Positions 11,256 through 23,016 of a DNA stretch of 64,000 nt are shown piece after piece. The DNA lies in the NCBI GenBank assembly GCA_033439765.1, contig JAULSN010000004.1:2986001-3050000 (forward strand), in the 5' to 3' direction. This DNA comes from Lasiosphaeria ovina (lineage: Eukaryota > Ascomycota > Sordariomycetes > Sordariales > Lasiosphaeriaceae). The notes under the pieces are model-generated. The model saw nothing but the letters and a program-made list of their open reading frames with translations, made no database searches and had not been told where the DNA came from. The position numbers and the translations under genes are program-made. Within the stretch, counting starts at the first letter, position 1; each line of letters starts with the position of its first letter.

Positions 11256-11566
11256 GTTGACGAACTGTGTTCAGTCGAGTCTCTTTGAGATACTCAGAGG
11301 TAGGGAGCCCCGTCTGACGCGGATAAAGAGGGGCTTGCTGTATGTGGCGTGTCTCGCAGCTTGGCCTGCAGGTGTATGCAGGTCAGCCGGCCACCTCCAG
11401 CCACGTTACTCTGCAGAGTCTCTGGAAAGTGGATACTGGATCCAACATGAATCTCGGGCAAGGCTGAGTCTGGAGTCGCGCAGATAGTTGACAGTGAACC
11501 TGAATGTGACAACTGAATAATTATATGGTATTGATGCCCGCCAGACTATTATTAAGAATGAATTCG
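11256..11566. other. Intergenic, no gene seen
   Basis: Spacer between the HET fragment start and the amidase 3' end. Only unsupported short frames. Confidence 0.4.
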
Positions 11567-13286
11567 TTACTGCCCAAAACACCCCTGTTCCTTCAAATAC
11601 CTATATACTGCCACGACCTTCTCGTCATCGAACCGCCGGCCGACCATTTGTAAGCCGACCGACATTCCGTCAAACAAATCAGCATCGTCTGTGTCCTGTT
11701 AGCGTGGATTCAACTCGGCATATACTTACTTGGTCCTCGTAGAAAAATAGGTAAGTCAACTCACATAACCCCCAGTTACTCCTGTCATGGTCGCTCATGA
11801 AACTCGCGCGCTGCTCCCTAACATCCAACTCCTTCGACGCCCTGCCGGCTGGAAACGCCAGCGCCGGGTAGTCCAAAAGATTCCACATGGCCGAGTAGGC
11901 CCAGTACTTTGCGGTACCATGGCCCGTTGCAATGCCAGGCGCAACCGGACAAACCAGCACATCGACCGCGCCAGCCCAGCGGCCCAGCCCGTCATCCCAG
12001 CAGCCGGTGCGGTTCCAGTAGTCCGCATACTCGAGGCGGTACTCCTCGCGCTCCTCAAGCCAGTACTCGAGCTCTTCACGCGTGAGGGCCTTGGTGCCAG
12101 GGCTCTCGCGCAGGATCCACTGCACGAGCGGCAGCGGCGGCTCGCCCGACGCCGCCATGGCCGCCACGTCGGCCGCCCCGCCGTCGGTGAAGTACAGACT
12201 TGACGCGATGGCCCACGCCTCGTCGGCCTTGTACAGCGGGAACTCGACCACTTCTACGCCCGGCAGTGCCCGCACCCCGGCGGCCAGCTGCGCTAGCGCG
12301 CGCGCGATGGGCGGGTGCGGCTGCACCGTGCCGTCGTGCCACGCTATTCCTATCCTCAGTGGCTTGTCTAATGATAAACCCAGATCGATCGAGCGCCACG
12401 GCAGCGGCACCAGCGCGGGCTCAACGGTCCACGGCTCGGCAGCCAGGACCGCTGCCATGAACAGCTCGATACCATCAATAGTGCGGCACATGGGGCCGAC
12501 GACAGTCGGCACGGGATCCGCGCCGGGCGGCGTCGAGCTCCAGCCCGTCGTCGGTACGCGGAACGCGGTGGGCTTCAGCCCAAAAATACCGCACGCGGCC
12601 GCCGGCACGCGGATGCTTCCCCCGACATCGCTGCCGACACCAAGCGCGCTGCCGCCGAGCGCCAGCAGCGCGGCCTCGCCGCCCGACGACCCGCCCGACG
12701 ACAACTCAGAGCCGCGGTGCGGGTTGCGCGTCGCGCCGAACAGGTTGCTCGCGCACTCGAGCTGCATCATGCTCTGCGGCTCCGTGGTCCGCGCGTGCGC
12801 GACGGCGCCGGCGCGCTCGAGGATCTGTATCACCAGTGCGTCCCGCGGCGCTGGCGGGTTTGTGAACCACCACGCCGCGTACCCCGCCGCCATGCGCCCG
12901 CCCGCGATGCCGATGTGCGACTTGACGCTGACGGGGACGCCGAGCAGCGGTCGCACCCTCTCAGCTTCGGCGGGCTCGGCGTCCAGTGCTTGGGCTCGGC
13001 GCAGCGCCCGCGCCCCGAGCAGCTCCGTGATGCAGTTGGTCGCCTGCTGCGCGGCGGCTGCTTGGCGCAGAAACGCCGACACCACCTGCACGGCTGACAA
13101 CTCTCCGGCATCTGTCATGCGCGCGATCGACGTCGGGTCTAGCGCCGTGATGCGCGCTGCGACGTCTTGTTCGGTGGTGTTGGCCAGGACGTGGCTGATG
13201 GATTCGTCACGGTGTTCCTGAGCTTCCCGAGCAGCTTCTCGCCATCCTTTCTTTTCTTTGCTCTTGTTCTTGTTCTTTGGTGGCAT
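11567..13286 (-). CDS. Amidase-signature hydrolase (acetamidase/fatty-acid-amide hydrolase type)
   Basis: Exon 1 (13286 to about 11726-11730) encodes a Lys-rich start and a full amidase-signature core. The Ser-cisSer-Lys triad is visible: K122 in VPVSVKSHIG, cis-Ser S200 in SSGGSSGGE and nucleophile S224 in GSDVGGSIR. The 24-residue gap between the two serines equals that of mammalian FAAH. A short final exon (about 11688 or 11695 to 11567) restores the family C-terminus (DLFDGMSVGLQMVGRRFDDEKV). The intron is unusually short: GTAAGT to AACAG is 34 bp, and GTATAT to GACACAG is 37 bp. Both keep frame; the 41-bp pairing does not. The enzyme would hydrolyse an amide in the cytosol, releasing ammonia or an amine. 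No targeting signal is seen. Confidence 0.88.
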
Positions 13287-13987
13287 TGTTTGTGTTCAGG
13301 GGAAGCAAAGCAGGGGACGCCTATCTTTATTTATTTTCTGTTCTTGCAACGTTCATCATCCAGGTTGTGTATTTGTCTGTGAAGTACTTTCTCTCAAGTA
13401 AATAAGGTATGTAGTAACAGGGGTTCTAATTTTACCAGGCAGCAGCTGCGGGGGTACTCAGGGGTCGTTGCCAAGCAAGGCGGCCCCGAGACAGAGGCTG
13501 ATCCTAGTGCTGATGTTGGACCCTGGTGGTGCCCTATCAGCTACTAACTCGATATGTCGTTTCACATCGCCACTCAGGGGCATGGTTCCGCTTTGAAATT
13601 CACAACGACCATAATCAATTGACATTTTAGAGATACCGCTTTGATTGATCTTATAGAGTACGCGATGCAAATGATTCCTGGTACCACATCACTGGATAGG
13701 TCGTAGCACCTCAATCAACGACTTATGCGACTGTAATTCCCCAAGAGCTGACGTAAGTCTGGACTGCTGCTAACACTAGATAGTGCAGTGCCGAGCTGGG
13801 TTAGGGTTCTATTGAAGCTGTCGAAAGCGGGCACCAATTGTGTATTTCTTCGTCGTATCTTGACGCTGGGGACTCCAATCTTTCCCGCTTCTCTCTCTTT
13901 GCAGCTATTCTGTCTCTTCGCAAGCGGGCCTCGAATGGCTAACCCAATTCACCTGCTGGCTTTACTGGGTGGCTGAGCGCAGAGAAA
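13287..13987. other. Intergenic spacer
   Basis: Promoter side of the amidase gene and upstream flank of the NACHT-type pseudogene. No gene or clear repeat seen. Confidence 0.45.
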
Positions 13988-15650
13988 ATGCCCGCGCTGT
14001 GGAAGCCGAAGTTCACTCGCAAGTCGAAAACGGCCAGCAATTCGGCTGGACATTCCCAACCTGAGCCATCTGCTTCTCTTTCGACGACGACGACGCGCCA
14101 GCAGGGCAACCAGGACTCTACTGCCTTGCTTCCAGAATCTGGCGCCGTCAGCCCCGTCGATTGACAATGGCAGCCCCAAAGAAGGCGGCAAAACTCCCCG
14201 AGACCTCTGGCAGGAAGCCGTCAAGAGTCTTGATGATGATAAGAGGTCGGCGCTGAAACTCAATCTCGACAAGGACGGCCTGGTTCGGCCCTGCATCACA
14301 GACGTCATCCAAGAAATTGTCACAAGCATTGAAACATCGTTTGACGAGTACTAGAAAGGTGGGCTAAAGATCTAGGACTACGACGGTAAATTCCTGTTGG
14401 ACGTGCGCGAGAACGGCAAGAAAATCCTCTGGTTTGCCCTGCGATCCAAGGCCATCATAGACTCTGGGATCAAGTTCGACCCCACTGGATAATGTAAGCC
14501 AGTGGGAATTAATTGCGTACTCTCTCCGTAACTGGTGCTAACAGTTTCATCATCTTCCGTGTGGACTGTAACATCCCTCGGCTTGCACCTGCTTCAAAAC
14601 CACATAACAGCGACGAGAAGAATCAAGGTACGAGGTCGGTTCACTGCGATGGAATGCCCACGGTCGATGCTGACAACGAGAGGTCCGCTTAGATGGCTCC
14701 GACTTTTGTCAACGGTGGCGAGAGTCTCGGCAAGTTGCTTCGAGACGTTTCGTCGAGCTCCACGAGTTCGACCAAGACTCCAAGTAGCACCAGCGCATCA
14801 TTGAACAACTGCCCGAGATGCGTCCCCATAGAAGGAAGAGCCTGATTCTCCAGCAGGTCGACAAGATAATGGGCTGGATCGAGTCCGACGCTTCGTAACT
14901 GCTTTGGATCAAGAGGAACGGGGTCATCGGCCGATACGACTTCAACTCGGACATCATCATGCCGCTCCTCGTCCTTCGCCACTTCTGCAGCGACAACCCG
15001 TCGTTCAAGACCAACAACTGCCGAACCCTGGTAGAGTCTCTCGTCTTCCAGATTCTTAAGCAGCGGCCACGCGTGTTTCGCGGCCGTATTCCGTCCATCG
15101 CACGCCATGACGCCAACGACATCGTCAAGCTATGGAATTTTTTCTCGAATGTCTCCACAAAGTCCACGCCAACTGTGTGAGCGCTAACGATCAAAGGGTT
15201 AGCGCCTTCATCATCATCGACGGCATCGACTACCTGCAAGACACGAGCACCCCCGAGGGCCTCGGCGAGCGGGAAATCGTTCTCTAGAGCCTCAAAGCGC
15301 TCATCAAGGACCAGGGGATGCTGGTCAAGATCCTAGTCGCATACAGCTTCACGCCCGAGCTACCTAGCCTGGCCCGAGACCAATCCTCGCAGGCGGTCTC
15401 GGACGAGTTTGCAAAAGTCGTTCGCAGGCCTTCTCCGATCCCTTCTCCACGACGCGTTAAAGAGCTGCCCGAACCTCATATCACATGTTATGCCCGAAGC
15501 CTGGGAGCGTGCCGTTAAAAAGCTTCCGGTCCTTGAGGTATATACGCCGTATATTCGTCTCCATTTCCTACTCCCGGTTGTAAGGGGCTTTGGGATAAGA
15601 GTATTAAGAGTGGTAGAGGCAAGAAGGTTAGGTCGTTATTATGTGTAGTA
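13988..15650 (+). pseudogene. RIP-inactivated NACHT/NLR-type gene
   Basis: From ATG 13988 the frame encodes MPALWKPKFTRKSKTASNSA..., a start typical of fungal NACHT proteins. It continues after a frameshift near 14160 (DLWQEAVKSLDDDKRSALKL, VIQEIVTSIETSFDEY). Later pieces in matching frames include LVLRHFCSDNPSFKTNNCRTL, RVSAFIIIDGIDYLQD (the Walker B-like stretch of an NTPase) and VKILVAYSFTPELPSLARD. At least six in-frame stops interrupt it (for example about 14352, 14373 and 14691). Most are TAG or TAA where CAG or CAA would fit, the expected C-to-T RIP change at CpA. The gene is dead. Intact relatives act in non-self recognition as STAND NTPases. Confidence 0.75.
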
Positions 15651-15978
15651 CTAATCTCTGGCCCGTTGCGAAGTCTTTGCGAGCTAGTTCCTCCTTATGT
15701 ACGTACGGTTAAGAGCCCGTGCGTCTCCGGGGGCCCCTAGCGATCCTCCCCCTATACTATCAATACGGGTTACGTGCTCCTTACGTGACGTCCTCCCCTG
15801 AAGTCCCTGAACGACTATGATACCGGTCCTCGGCTTTATAAGCTTTATTATAAGTATTTATTAAGTCCGTATAACGTTAGGGTTTTGTCCGCATTCTTGG
15901 CCGAGTTTTACTTTTACTTGATTAGGTACATTTAGTTTTCTGTCATGTGCGCGGCCGTAGCTGCTACCACCGTTTTGG
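15651..15978. other. AT-rich, partly RIP-like spacer
   Basis: TpA-rich sequence with tracts such as TTATAAGCTTTATTATAAG around 15834-15856 and no open frame of note. Probably decayed repeat, as at the left edge of the window. Confidence 0.4.
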
Positions 15979-17656
15979 TCAGAGCATCACATCCATCGTC
16001 CCATCATGGTTGAGATATTTCTCGTTGCCGTACCGCTCGGCGAGTTTGCTTGAACACCGAGATCAGTTTGATTACAGTCGTGATTACAAACGGTTGGAGA
16101 TGCGTGAGCCATAGGTACATGTACATACCAAAACTCGATGCACGCGGTGGCAATGGTGCGCAGGCCGTCGAGGTATCTCAGCAGCTCCTTGCGGGCCCAC
16201 CGCTGCTGGCCCGCATCGCCGGCCGTCTTCTTGCACATGCTGTCGGCCGCACGGTCAAAGGCGTCGCGGGAGCCTTGCAGCCGGGCCACCAGCACGCGGA
16301 TCGCGCTGTCGAGCGACTGGCCCTGGCTGTACAAGACGGGGATGGCGTTGTGGACGCACCCGGCCGCCAGCTCCTTCTTTGCCGACAGAATGTCGTTTTC
16401 GCTTTGCAAGGGCCCACGAGTTAGTTGGCTGCTGATCGGTAACTAAGGTAGGGGCCAGTGGAAAGAGAAAGACGGACTGACATGAGAACGAGCACCGTCA
16501 GGTCGTCCCACAGCGCCTGCATCTCGGCCGACTTCATCATCTGAACTGGTACCCTCACGTCCTGGCCAAGTCTGACGTTCATGGTCAGCACTTGTAATTC
16601 TGCTAGTGTCAATTGAGTAATTAGGTAATTATTCACTGTACGAGGAAGCCGCAGCAGCGGATGCCGGATGTGTGATGTCGAACGCGCAGGTAGCTCTCCA
16701 GGCTGTCGGGCATTTCCCCCGTCATGCGCTCGCGCTGCTCCATGGCGCAATGGTCAAGGTAGCTCTCGATGTCCCTGTGGAGCAGCTCGCGGAAGGCTGC
16801 GAGGGTGGTCAGATTTCGTCAGTCTAAATTACGCACCCAGGCAGGGGAATCAGACATGGAATCAACCTTTGCTGGTGGTCAGCTGGACCCTCTCGGCAAA
16901 CTCGAGGAAGACGCTGTTTGGCAGGCTTGGGCACGGAGGGTTCCACTTCACGGCTGGCTGGAACCATGACAGGAGCCTCGAGGCGCCGGCGCTCCCGCTC
17001 GGCTGTGGCGACGACACGGGATCTAGCCCCAGACAGCACCGCGTGTAGTCGAGGACCTGCTTGCGGTACTCGCAAGATGCGGAAAAGTCTTGAGAGACAA
17101 CGCCGGCTCGGTCGTCCATGGCGTCGTCGCAGTGGAAGATCCAGAAGGAAAAGAGCCCACACGTGTAGAAGTCGTCCCAGGCGGCGTCGGGGAACCAGCT
17201 GTTAAGTGTTAACCAACGAAGAGGGTCAGTTTGCTGTGCTTGAGCGAGGACGGGTGCTTTGGAGGGGTTTCGGGGTGGTTCATACATGGATGTCAACAAA
17301 GCAAAGTCGCTCTTCAGCGCCCGCTCCCGCGCCACCTCGTCGGGAAAGACGCTGTGGGAGAGAGAACATGTCGTCAGCCTCTCGTCATCTCACGCAAGCA
17401 AGCAAGGCCGCCAACATGGAATGACGGTATTAGTCAACCTTTGAACAATCTCGTCGAGCCTTGCCTTGAGGCGCTTGTAGTACTTGTTGCGGCCGCCGCT
17501 CGGCCAGCTTTTTGGGAACAGCGACAGCATGTCCGGGACGTGCATGACCTGCCCTTCAAGCTTGGCGATCAGCGCGGCATGCGGCTCGCCATCGGGCGGC
17601 GGCAGCACGCCGTCATCTGGGCCATGGTGTGAGAGAGCAGGCTCTGTGGAGGCCAT
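15979..17656 (-). CDS. Class I terpene cyclase (sesquiterpene-synthase-like)
   Basis: Seven exons were joined by hand: 17656-17439, 17351-17286, 17198-16867, 16796-16637, 16571-16482, 16401-16129 and 16048-15979. They give one unbroken frame of 402 residues. The Asp-rich Mg-binding motif is DDAMDD at 119-124 and the NSE triad is N291-D-I-L-S295-A-K-K-E299 with exact spacing. A C-terminal ERYG supplies the usual Arg-Tyr pair. HCDDAMDD, SGIRCCGF and the C-terminal DGTMDVML follow the layout of fungal class I cyclases. The expected reaction is ionisation and cyclisation of a prenyl diphosphate, most likely farnesyl diphosphate, in the cytosol. No P450 or prenyltransferase lies in the window, so it looks solitary apart from the NmrA-like gene at 19.0 kb. 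Product not predictable. Confidence 0.9.
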
Positions 17657-18999
17657 GGGTGGTTCGCTTTCTCTTCAGGTGTCGGGCGGGAAGGTTGATG
17701 TGCTGCGATAACCGACCACAAGAAATTAGGAATAATGCCTGCTTTTTAATGAGTGACCCGGCTTGAACGAACCGTCGAGTTGTCGTGTTCGTCGGAACAA
17801 AACCCAGAATCACCCTCCGAGCACTTTTCGTATTTCGGACACACTGCCAAACTCGCCACTTTGTGATTTGTGATAGATAGAAAATGGTCCTACCGGAAAC
17901 GCCGAAGACGTGCCCGCACTCTGTGACACCCGAGCACCAGAGTCGCGTGCAGGGAGATAGGCCCAGAGCTGGTCAATGAAGAACATGAGTGGACGTTCAA
18001 AAATTACGGAGGCATACAAGATCAATTAGCCCACTTTCGGCCCGATTGTGATTTTCTTATGCTGAGGTCTCCCTGCATTGATCTTCTCCACAAGGGCGTT
18101 TCTCGCCAATTTTCCCAACCACGAGACCTTGCTCACAAACACCTATACGCTCCTATAAGCTCCTATAAGCTCGCAGTCACGTCGACAGACCGGCAATTTG
18201 CTGTGACTACCCACGGCCAGCATCAAGACCATGTTACTTCCTTTGTGGATGCTGTACGAGAAGCTGCCGCTGGACGCCCGCCTGACGGTGCGTCGCCCTT
18301 CTTCCAACAGCGATTCCGTGCGGCTGGATTTATCCCCGGACGACGAGATGTCGGCGTGATAAGGTGGTACCACAGCCTGGTGGGGGTTTCTGTCGCTTAA
18401 CTTTCATTTGACATGGCATGACAGATGACATACTTGTCGAGTTTTTGTTAGGGCTCTTAGACTCTACAGCCCTAGTAGTCAAGCCCCATTTTCCCCTACT
18501 TACACACAGTAACAGATTGAGTCATATGGCGCTGGATAAAGTTGGTATTAAACAGCAATCAACTTCAAACCCCTCTATCTACAACTTTCCAAACAAGTAA
18601 TATCAAAAGCAAACATACTACCACCAAGGAGAAAGTCTAAAATCCCCCGCAAATAATTCTGCTACATCCTACCAAGACTATAGACCTAATTATAACACCT
18701 AATACCACAACCCCCCCTACTATAGAAAGTATCTACAAAGAAGATGCTACCTCGTAGTGTTTTTGCCAGTCTGGCGCCAGCGCCAAGCTCTTGCGCGTGG
18801 AACATAGGGCATTGAGACCTTTGAATTACGGGGGTTCTGGGGATTGGGGATATCACAACAGAAACGAAATTACACCATAATTGCAGTGTGCCCCGATCAG
18901 AACTCTAGATCTATTCTCTCATGTCTCTTCAATTCCTATTAGGGTCTGTCCAATACAATCTTGGTTGCACGGTGAATGGTCTTCCCCTAATTAATTCTA
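17657..18999. other. Long intergenic region with minor fragments
   Basis: A 45-codon frame at about 18229-18360 (MLLPLWMLYEKLPLDARLTV...) may be a gene scrap but is not recognised. A short tandem of CTCCTATAAG occurs near 18149-18170. The stretch 18600-18760 is A-rich and repeat-like. No other gene seen. Confidence 0.4.
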
Positions 19000-20142
19000 T
19001 TAAATCTTCTCTTTCGGTCCCTGCGCCATGCCGTCCTCGTGAATCTTCAAGATGAACTGCGGTTTGACGGCGACGGCGTCCCACAGCGACCCGCGACCTT
19101 GAGCCCGGACCTTTTCGTCCTCGCGGCGGAAGAACTCCTCGGCAGTCCTGATGCGCGCCGGGTGGATCTCGTCCAGCAGCGCATAGTCCCTGCGGACGAC
19201 GCCCTTGTTGCCGCCCGAGGCCTGCCACAGCCGCCAGAAGCCCGAGAAGTTGTTGCGGATGGTCATGGCGGCCGGGCTGGCGGGGTCGGCCGTGTAGCCC
19301 GTCTGCAGCGGCGCGGCCTTGCTCCAGTACGGGTTGACTTGCCAGTACTCGTCGAGGCTGACGTCGACGAAGCGCGCCTTGCGGCCCGTGACCTTGGCAA
19401 AGGCGGCCGCCAGCTCCGCGTAGCCGATGTGGTCGATGGCCACGGCCAGGTCCATGCCGTCGGCGCGGTTGGGGTTGTCAAACAGCCACCGCGCGTACGC
19501 CGCGCAGTCGTCGAGCGCCACGTGCGGCAACGCCCCGCCCGCCGTCAGTGGCACCCGCCACGTCACCACGTCGTCGCCGTGGTCGTCGCGCTCGACACTC
19601 GGTGCCATGGGCGTGTGCGGCGACAGCACCATCTCGATGTACGGGCCGGTGGTGAACACAGCAGCCTTCATGCCGGCGCCGCCCTCCTTCTTTGCCGCGG
19701 CGCGCTGCAGCTGGATCCACTCGCCCATGCGGCCCTTGCCGTCGTAGTGGCCGCAGCGGTGGCGGGCGTCGTAGCCGCTGAGCTTGTGGCCGTAGTCGAG
19801 GTTGCCGTGGACATAGAAAGCGACGCCGCTCTCGGCGGCAATCTCAAAGCACCGCGCCGTCCAGAACATCTCCATGGCCTCGCCCGTCGCGAACCCGTCG
19901 ATGTTGACGAACGCGCCCCAGCAGCCCGCAAACCCCGCCCGCAGGTCCGCTTCCGACGTGAACGTGCCTGGTAGTAGCTCCACGTTGGGGCCCAGCGTGA
20001 CGAGCTCCTTCGCCCGCCGCGACGTCGGGTCGCGCGTGAGGACTCGCACCGCGTACTTGCCGTCGGCGGCGAGCCCGCGCACCACCGGCAGGCCCTGGGC
20101 GCCGGTGCCGCCGACGACGAAGATTTTCGGGGGCTGGGCCAT
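19000..20142 (-). CDS. NmrA-like NAD(P)-binding Rossmann protein
   Basis: A single exon encodes 380 residues. The N-terminal IFVVGGTGAQGLPVVRGLAAD holds the GxxGxxG dinucleotide loop of the NmrA/HSCARG atypical short-chain-dehydrogenase family, and RVLTRDPTSRRA follows the beta-2 turn expected to bind NADP phosphate. VHGNLDYGHKLSGYD and FTTGPYIEMVLSP match later family blocks. Such proteins sense NAD(P) redox state or reduce small substrates; the catalytic YxxxK of classical SDRs is not clear, so a sensor role is possible. It lies 1.3 kb from the terpene cyclase on the same strand, but nothing shows that they are linked. Confidence 0.85.
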   Translation of the reverse strand: MAQPPKIFVVGGTGAQGLPVVRGLAADGKYAVRVLTRDPTSRRAKELVTLGPNVELLPGTFTSEADLRAGFAGCWGAFVNIDGFATGEAMEMFWTARCFEIAAESGVAFYVHGNLDYGHKLSGYDARHRCGHYDGKGRMGEWIQLQRAAAKKEGGAGMKAAVFTTGPYIEMVLSPHTPMAPSVERDDHGDDVVTWRVPLTAGGALPHVALDDCAAYARWLFDNPNRADGMDLAVAIDHIGYAELAAAFAKVTGRKARFVDVSLDEYWQVNPYWSKAAPLQTGYTADPASPAAMTIRNNFSGFWRLWQASGGNKGVVRRDYALLDEIHPARIRTAEEFFRREDEKVRAQGRGSLWDAVAVKPQFILKIHEDGMAQGPKEKI

Positions 20143-20730
20143 GTTGGTTGTTTTCGTGTGTCTTTGGGGGGTTCAGGGGTACGTGGATGTGTGGAAAAGG
20201 GGTATGGACAAGAGGGTGATGCTGGGTTGCGATTACTTCCTTGATTTCCACGGGATGCTCAAGGCCTTTTATATCCGCACCTCACCTACCACAGCACGGC
20301 ACGTACGTAACTAACACCCGGCGAACCCGCCAGACAGACCGGGACAGAGATCTAAGCACATGCCGATGACAAATTGAATTCCCTAGGTACGTTGTTGACA
20401 TATTCAGGGCGCAGCCGCGCAGATGTTCACTAATCAAGGGAGTTGGCAGTGGTGCGTGTACCTGGGCGATCACTAATCACGAAAATGGATTTTGACCCCT
20501 TTGTGCGGCCGATGGCACCCCCGTCTCCGAGCCTCGGGGACTACCAAGATCCAAGACAAGGGAGCAGCGCGAGTCTCGGCCCACTGTGTGGGTTTGGCTC
20601 CCTTGCTACCCGGTGTTGGTTTCGTCTTGTGCTTCGAGCCCACTGTGCCAAGACATATCTCATCAGGCGCTAGGAGTCGGGACCCGACATCTTCCTGGCA
20701 CATCATTGTTCCTACCCACCTGACTGACTG
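20143..20730. other. Intergenic, upstream of the NmrA-like gene
   Basis: Promoter side of the minus-strand NmrA-like gene, running into the degenerate LTR. No gene seen. Confidence 0.4.
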
Positions 20731-22480
20731 GGCTGGGCAGGTGCTGGGCTGTTTTCCGCCAAGAAGTTTTCGCCCACACATTCAATACGAAGCTTAGCTC
20801 CACTCCCACTTTCGTTCTACACTCAGCAGCCAAGGCTCTTTCTTTTCCATTGTCTACTACCACCGTTCCGAAACCCTCTTTCGCTTCCACTTCCACAACC
20901 ATTCTTTGCATTCCAGAGCGAGCATTCCCAGCTGATAGTCAATCCAGTGATTTGTTGGTATTTCCCCAGTGCGTGCGTGAGGCGTAAGCGCGACCTCCAA
21001 AGCACCTTCGTAATCTAGCGATTACCGTACCGCACCCCCACTTCATGGGCATATATGACCGACTGAGCATCCCTCAATTTTAACGACATATTGATTGCCG
21101 AAATCCCCTGGTATACCGACCCTATTCCGAATCGCAGGCAGTACTCCGTACCGATCGCGCGAAATTAAATCAAGTCTTCAGCCGACTGAAGCTCAACTAC
21201 AACCTTCCTAGGTCGCGCCACTATACAGTATACCGGCAAAGCAAAGACATCACCAACCCCGGGATGGATTTTTCAAAGCTTCCGCGCCCTGAGCTTGTCC
21301 TTTTGAAAGATGAAATGGATCTACCTCTATGGGACAGGTCCCTTGGCCAACTACTGGACCTGCACGATATCAAGGAACATGTCTATGAAGTCGTTCAGGA
21401 GCCCGAAGTCCCTGAGGCAGCTACTGCGGACCTCGTTGCCAGATTCTTTGCTGAGAAAGACAAATGGAAGATGGACCGAGCTCTCTCCATTACCCTGATC
21501 AACCGCAGTCTGTCGCTGGAGGTGCGAGCGAAAATTATCGCTCAAGGCTGGGACGACAAGGAGACTGACGCAAAGGCCCTGTATGACCTCGTCAAGCGAG
21601 CTGTTCCCTGATTTACGCAAGAAGCCATCATAGACCTCGTTGTTGAGTACGCCGCGATCAACTGTACGAGCTTCACCACCATGCCAGCCTATTACACGAG
21701 AGTCCAATTTCTATACAAGAAGCTCGGGGAGCTCAATGCGGGAGTCAGTAAAAGCTTCCACCTTTATCACCTCACCGTCACGTTGTTGAAGGCATACCCT
21801 GAACGTTCTCTATTCTGGCTCCGCGGCCTGAGGAACAAGACCCTGGATTTGAAGTCCCTGGAGAGAGACCTGGAAGAGATCTCTTCAAGCGAGGAGACGA
21901 CAGCTATGTTCAACAAGATCGTCGCGAGCAAGGATACAGAGAACAACTGTTACCACCCTGGTTGCGTAAAGACCCACTGCAACCACGCGGCTGGGAAGAC
22001 GAGGAATGCCCTAGGCTCTATATTGAGTGGAAGTTAGCTGAACAGGAGAAGAAGAAGAAGTGGGCTATCGAAGCGAAGAAAGATGAAGAAGAAGTTGGCC
22101 ATTGAGGCGAAGAAGAAGGAGAAGGAAACCTCGGGCACGGCAACTATTCCGGCGGTCGGTCCTGCAGAGCAGCTCAGGCAGCCCCAACCCTCCAACCTCA
22201 ACCAACGCTTCGCCTCAACTATTCGCGGACTACTCCCTCATGCCCCTTATGATCGACGTAACCGAAGACTATCAGTTCAGCAGCCCGCCCGCGGAGACCT
22301 CGACCCCGGAAAACTAAGCGGAACATGCTTACTACGAGCATGGCATGTTGGAATAGCCTCATTTAGAGTGTAGCCGAAGGAAGGGGGTGTGTTGCGAGGT
22401 TTCTGCCCAGCATGTGCTGGGTTGTTTTCCCGCGGAGGAGTTTTCGCCTACACATATTGTAGGTAGCTTATCACCACTAG
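20731..22480 (+). mobile_element. Degenerate gag-only LTR retroelement
   Basis: Two related flanking blocks of about 65 bp, 20741-20804 and 22413-22478, share GTGCTGGG.TGTTTTCC, AAGTTTTCGCC-like and CACACAT strings in the same orientation, with scattered transitions and an indel. Between them lies a gag-like reading frame but no protease, integrase or reverse transcriptase. This fits a decayed non-autonomous LTR element. Exact LTR ends and a target-site duplication could not be fixed. Confidence 0.55.
21264..22037 (+). pseudogene. Copia-type gag-like polyprotein, one stop
   Basis: The frame opens MDFSKLPRPELVLLKDEMDL and reads in one phase to 22037 apart from a TGA at 21609-21611. The segments DRALSITLINRSLSLEVRAK...DDKETDAKALYDLVKRAV and MPAYYTRVQFLYKKLGELNA resemble the helical capsid region of Ty1/copia gag proteins. 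CYHPGCVKTHCNH near the end may be a degenerate zinc knuckle. A Lys-rich tail follows in another frame. Role: capsid formation of a retroelement; now inactive. Confidence 0.5.
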
Positions 22481-23016
22481 TTTAGACCAGTAGACAACGC
22501 ACATTTCATCATTATCTGCCGCCACATGATCCATGTGTCCGGTCGTCCTGAAGATGTGTCTACAGGGAGATGAAGACGGTGGGAGATGTATGCTGAGCTG
22601 TCGGCAGTCTGTCTATCATGAAGACGGCCAGGGTTTTAGGGAGCCACTACTCGTATTAGATATTACACCCCCACCCCCTTTCTGCAGTGTTTTCCCTAAG
22701 GTAGACAAGCATCAATCAAGAACAGCATCAATCAAGCACAGCTGTCCCAAAATGGCCACCGTTTCTAACCCCCAGTTGTTTCACTGCAGCCACCCCGGGG
22801 ACAATTAGGGGCTAACGAGCCTTGGCCGGGGATTGTGTGTTTACGTTTGCACGCACAGGCACGTTAGAGGGTTGGGATTGGACTGGAACAGCGCTGCGGG
22901 CACTTGGTTCCAGATCCCCCGTTACTGACAATCACCCACAAAAGAAAGAAGAAAATAAAGCGCCTCTCGCAGCCAAATATCCCCCGAGCTGAAGAACATA
23001 TTAATTACCTCAATAG
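22481..23016. other. Intergenic, no gene seen
   Basis: Spacer between the gag-only element and the ankyrin pseudogene. Only unsupported short frames. Confidence 0.4.

Noticed and set aside
12082..13221. 379-codon plus-strand frame over the amidase gene
   Set aside because: Antisense to a gene with a complete catalytic triad; its composition is Ser/Ala/Pro-biased and no family was recognised.
19039..19974. 311-codon plus-strand frame over the NmrA-like gene
   Set aside because: Antisense shadow; the Rossmann motif and family blocks are on the other strand.
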